A stretch of DNA of 41,613 nt from Gracilaria vermiculophylla. Taxonomy: Eukaryota > Rhodophyta > Florideophyceae > Gracilariales > Gracilariaceae. The DNA lies in assembly GCA_019155205.2 (NCBI GenBank), contig JAHNZQ020003147.1, forward strand, positions 62,179-103,791. Reading direction: 5' to 3'. The notes beneath the pieces are model-generated. The model ran no database searches. It was given only the letters and a program-made list of their open reading frames with translations, and had not been told where the DNA came from. This document shows, piece after piece, positions 37,884-41,613 of the stretch (position 1 is the stretch's first letter; each line of letters starts with the position of its first letter). Both the position numbers and the translations under genes were made by a program.

Positions 37884-39983
37884 TGCCTCCCGTACGATGC
37901 ATTACTCTTCTCGCAACGAATATTCTTCTCCCTTTTTTTCTTTTTTTGAAATGCACACTGGCCAACCACCCTCTGTACACATTGTTGTGGCACTCAACGC
38001 CGCGCCCGCTTTGCTTTGCCGAGTGTGAATTGACGCCCTGCTTGTGGTTCACATTGCCACTCACTGTGATCACCGCCCAATGTGAACCACCAATGCCAAA
38101 CATGACCTCTCTCTCCGCCGTGCCCTGTTGCCTTGCAAACTGTCGCTCGCTCCCGTCACCTCAATGTTACGTTTGACCGCTTGCGGCTTGGTTGCGTGCC
38201 TTTGATAGTGCCCACGTCTTTATACGTCATGTATATTGTGTGCGGGGAATAACGATCACGCAGAATCCAAACAATCACAACCACGCTTATCCGCTTCCTC
38301 CTTCTCTTTCAATGTTTGCTGTTGTGTGCGTTCATCCTCATGGCTTTTGGTGACGGTCCGATGCCGCGCGTGCATGTATGCGTGCCACTCTTTGTAACAT
38401 CATTTGTTAAAGCGTACCCAACATGCGCTCACCTGTTGGCCCCGTTCTTCTTGCATCTGTTCTTACCGCGCTCCTTCGCTGTGGCTTGTGTGGCAGCGGC
38501 TGTACTTGCGCCTGCGTTTGTGCGCTGCCGCATGAGTCGTATCACACGCCTCAAAGACCAGAACGGCTCTGCTTCGTGTGACAGCACCCTAGCGATGCGC
38601 CTTCAGCTCACTGCCCGTGTCGCGCCGCCTTTTCTTCTCATATTCGTACCACGCGTATGGCACTTCAGTCACTCAACTTTTTGGCTGTCGTGATCCTGTC
38701 ACCTCATGCGCTTGAACATGAGCACCTTTGGTTGAGATATTTTTAATCTGCAATTGCTCAAGAAATCCATATGTGCAAAGGTAAGCCGTCCGCACCGTGC
38801 TCCCACATGTGTACTTGCAACCCGTTCGACCGCTTGTCGACAAACTACTCAAATTTACACTAAAGCCGATCATTTCGTCATGAGGCCGTAACTAGTGCCA
38901 AGGTGATGGCAAATAATTCCCCGTTTCTTTACTTAAAGAGAGTCTTGCAGCAAACATTAAAAAACGCCGCGTTCGTTCCCGTTATTGCAGCCATGAGCTT
39001 GCGGTCTTAAAAATGCCTCTATCATATCCACGGATTAGCCAACTTTACATCCACAAACTTCTGATCATCGTATAATTCGCACACTCTAGCATCCTCAGTT
39101 AGTATTATTCTATATTCATCAACTCCTTCCTCAACCGATAGATAAAGAGCTGTTGGTTTCCGTCGGCGCCATAGCCGTTCCCTTCCACCCTAACTATTCG
39201 CTTTTCATAGTTGACCGCGATTGTTCCACCCGCCCACCGCCGTTTTGTCGTTGTACCTTGTTGAACCGTTGCTTCACAATCTGCTCCCTGCTGTAGACAT
39301 ATTGCGGTAAACTGCTTTCCATTGTGCCCCCAATCGAAAAAAATTAAAATTAAAATAAAACAGCACAAGCTGGAACACAAATCGGCCAGGATACTTATGG
39401 CCGTTCTAAAGTATGAATTTTTTTTCGGCTAAATTGTTCATGCGGAAATTATAAAAGATTTGGATATTGTTCCAGTTTGCTACGTCGTGCGAAGAAAGGG
39501 CAAATCTGGACAGCACAGTTTCATCCGATGAGCAAGACCATTCACACCTCCATCATTGAACATGGTTGACTACACTCTTTCCCCGACGACCGTAAGATTC
39601 CTCCCCACACTCGGAAACCACGAATTACGAAAGCGCACATATAGTATCGCAACCAGCGTCATCAAAAGACAGCATTATGCGTTTTACATTTAATATGCAC
39701 TGCCATATACGCGATTATCAGTGAAATGGACGGGCGAGCACTTCGATGTGTCATACCAAGAATCTCTTTTGACGAAAAGGCTCACATGGATTTCTTGTCC
39801 CCCACCATGTACAAGGAAATGTATCGTCTTTCTAAGTTCCAATTCAATATTGTACTCAACAGCTTGCAGTCACATTTATAACGTCGGCATAGCACCCAAT
39901 CTAATATAAGGCGCTCTTTACAACCATCGGTAATGTTATTCGTTTTGCTCGGACTCCTAGCCGGAGTAAATTATCTTGATATC
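37884..39983. other. Intergenic, no gene supported
   Basis: About 2.1 kb between the last gene and the right-end repeat. The left part is mixed composition with a frame at 38316-38693 (plus) that has hydrophobic patches but no ATG until 38340 and no recognisable domain. From about 38700 the sequence is AT-richer with only short frames. No RNA gene was recognised. Confidence 0.5.
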
Positions 39984-40274
39984 TGTAGTACTGTCAGCCC
40001 TCCTGTCGAGGAATTAAAGCACAATGTCCGTTAGGAGTTTTTGTTGACTTCAAAGCCGCGTTCTCTTAAAGGTGGTCTCCGGTATTCGCTGTCGCGAGCC
40101 GGGGGAATTCTGAAAGAAGATCCGCAAACACCAAACGGAGGGGGAGGTTCACTGGGCGGAAAATGCTCCTACAGGCGCTGCTATGATGCGACCTGGGGAT
40201 CGGCGGCTTAGAAACCTGCGTAATCGACGAGAGACTCCAACCGGAAAAGTAGAAGAAGACTCAAGGATGCTGTT
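39984..40274 (+). repeat. LTR-like unit, right end, inner copy (about 291 bp)
   Basis: Begins TGTAGTACTGTCAGCCC and ends just before the next unit's TGTGGTACTG. It is a tandem, slightly diverged copy of 40275-40573, and in reverse complement of 876-1174. It meets unrelated AT-rich DNA at 39983. Confidence 0.7.
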
Positions 40275-40573
40275 TGTGGTACTGTCAGCCCTCTTGTCGA
40301 AGTAGTAAAGCACAACGTCCGTTAGGAGTTTTTAGTGACTCCAAAGGCGCGTATTCCTAAAGGTGGTCTCCGGGATCCGCTGTCGGGAGCCGGGGGAATT
40401 CTAAAAGGGATCCGCAAACACCAAGCGGAGGGGAAGGTTCACTGGGCGGACAACGCTCCTACAGGCGCTGCTATGATGCGACCTGGGGATCGGCGGCTTA
40501 GAAACCTGCGCGAATAGACAAGAGACTCCAACCGGAAAATTTAGAAGAGGACTCAAGGGTGCTTGTCTTTACT
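40275..40573 (+). repeat. LTR-like unit, right end, outer copy (about 299 bp)
   Basis: Begins TGTGGTACTGTCAGCCC. Its outer end corresponds to the TGTAAAG start of the left copy but reads AGTAAAG there, so one terminal base has changed. It is followed by the same inner sequence as the left-end repeat. Two units in direct tandem with nothing between them is unusual for a retroelement end. Confidence 0.7.
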
Positions 40574-41613
40574 TCCCCAGAGGTGGAGCTCAACCGGCAG
40601 CTTAAATATCTAGCCGAGAGCCCGCCTCGGCAGTTCGCACTACTGTGCTAATTACCTGCATAAAATATCTAAAATAAATAATAAATTCTACCGTACCTTA
40701 AGGATACTGTAGCGCACGCGGGCAAGATTATGCACCACGTGGCCCAGCTAATAAATTACGAACCCTCCTTAGGAATATTATGCCCTAAGGCCAAACCACC
40801 ATATTTCCGTAGGAGCCACTGTACTACATAACCCCATTCCTGAATTGCACCACATCCTCGAGGTGCATCCTCAGCTTTCTTGATCCCTGGGATGGCTCCT
40901 ATCGATGTTGCGGCACGTGCGGCCTCCGGCGGTTCGCCCGTTCTCTCCTTCAGGCGTTCCGTCTCTTCTCCATACTCCGTCGCGGCGGGTTACCGCGGGT
41001 TCGCATTTCACTCCTTGAGGCGTTCGTGGGCTCCAGCTCCTCTTTACCCGGCGATATCCGCTCCTTCTTGGTGTCACCCCTCGGTGCCGCTGCGCCAATT
41101 GGCCGCGCGGTTCTCCGCATCCTCAGGTGCATTGCGCAGCTTCCGTGGACGGAGCGTGGGCCAGTCCCGTAAGGGTCCCGACCCCCTGGAGGCGTTAGCC
41201 ACTCTGACTCCTTCGAGGTCACTCCTTTTGGCAACACCCGCGTCGTCGCGTCCGCTCATCTCATCCCCGTGAAGGCGCCGAACTCATAGGTTTCTCGTCA
41301 GCACCCCCGTCGTTCTCCGTTGGATATGAGCGCGCGCCCCCCGCGATGGTGCGCCATGACTCGCCCGACGCCGGTCGCCCGGCTTCGCCTCGGATTCCAC
41401 GGTGGCGGCTCGACACGACTCCCTCCGCAGTGGTGCATATAGCGAATCGATCCCCGAGTGTTGTCAGGTCTCTCTCCTCAGGTCCAACCACGCGTTCTGT
41501 CGCCATCCACCCTGCTGCATACGCCTTCGGAATGTCCTCTCCTACTCCGGCGCCGACATCCCCTTCCAATCCGGAGATGTATCACACCTCAACAGGAGGA
41601 CCGTTCCGTCCCG
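40574..41613 (-). repeat. Dispersed repeat, right copy, body (inverted relative to left end)
   Basis: Read as reverse complement it matches 55-875 of the left copy closely and then continues beyond the start of the left copy to the window edge. Open frames on both strands (for example 40892-41272 plus) are shared with the left copy but unrecognised. No reverse transcriptase, integrase or transposase motif is visible. Confidence 0.75.

Noticed and set aside
38316..38693. 125-codon plus-strand frame with hydrophobic patches
   Set aside because: No ATG until residue 9, no coherent topology and no recognisable family; likely chance.
1..41613. CRISPR arrays, bacterial-type operons, rRNA and tRNA genes
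   Set aside because: The tandem repeats present are direct minisatellites without spacers, genes alternate in strand with introns in some, and no tRNA or rRNA signature was recognised by eye.

Overview
This window is nuclear DNA of a photosynthetic eukaryote, most likely a red alga. Genes are single, mostly intronless, and packed on alternating strands with separate promoters. The few introns are short and have GT..AG ends. Encoded proteins include mitochondrial complex I proteins (NDUFA9, NDUFAF4), a TOM5-like import subunit, a longin R-SNARE, an eIF4A-III-type helicase, assimilatory NAD(P)H nitrate reductase and a CCB1-like plastid protein. No bacterial operons, rRNA, tRNA or CRISPR were seen. 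The red-algal assignment is an inference from intron poverty, a nuclear CCB1-like gene and cell-wall-type glycosyltransferases; other algae are not excluded.

Layout. Both ends (1-1174 and 39984-41613) carry the same dispersed repeat in opposite orientation, with LTR-like units of about 291-299 bp, so the window looks like a unique segment bounded by repeats. 1175-3194 is AT-rich and empty. 3195-13626 holds a GT-B (fucosyltransferase-like) enzyme, an ABCD/SbmA-type ABC half-transporter, a G-patch/CHHC-finger protein, a GT77-like enzyme, NDUFA9 and a GT14 enzyme. 14742-16583 is a glutamine/proline-rich protein with a C-terminal zinc ribbon. 16887-22464 is gene-poor, with decayed reading frames and one unrecognised two-exon frame. 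22465-25781 holds a secreted Cys-rich protein, a tiny two-exon TOM5-like gene and a three-exon R-SNARE. 26241-37883 holds nitrate reductase, an unknown two-TM protein, NDUFAF4, the CCB1-like gene, the helicase, a PPR-like protein and a four-TM protein. 37884-39983 is empty.

The genes do not form one pathway. Three different glycosyltransferase types lie within about 10.5 kb and probably act in the Golgi on wall or secreted glycans. Several products serve organelles (NDUFA9, NDUFAF4, TOM5, the PPR-like protein, CCB1 and the ABC protein).

The most unusual sequence features are C-rich leaders immediately upstream of several start codons. Two of these have grown into near-pure poly(C)/poly(G) tracts that end almost the same distance (35-36 bp) from the ATG. 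Others are an ABC transporter whose switch histidine is asparagine, an R-SNARE whose expected zero-layer arginine is asparagine at a splice junction, and a glycosyltransferase with a degenerate internal duplication.
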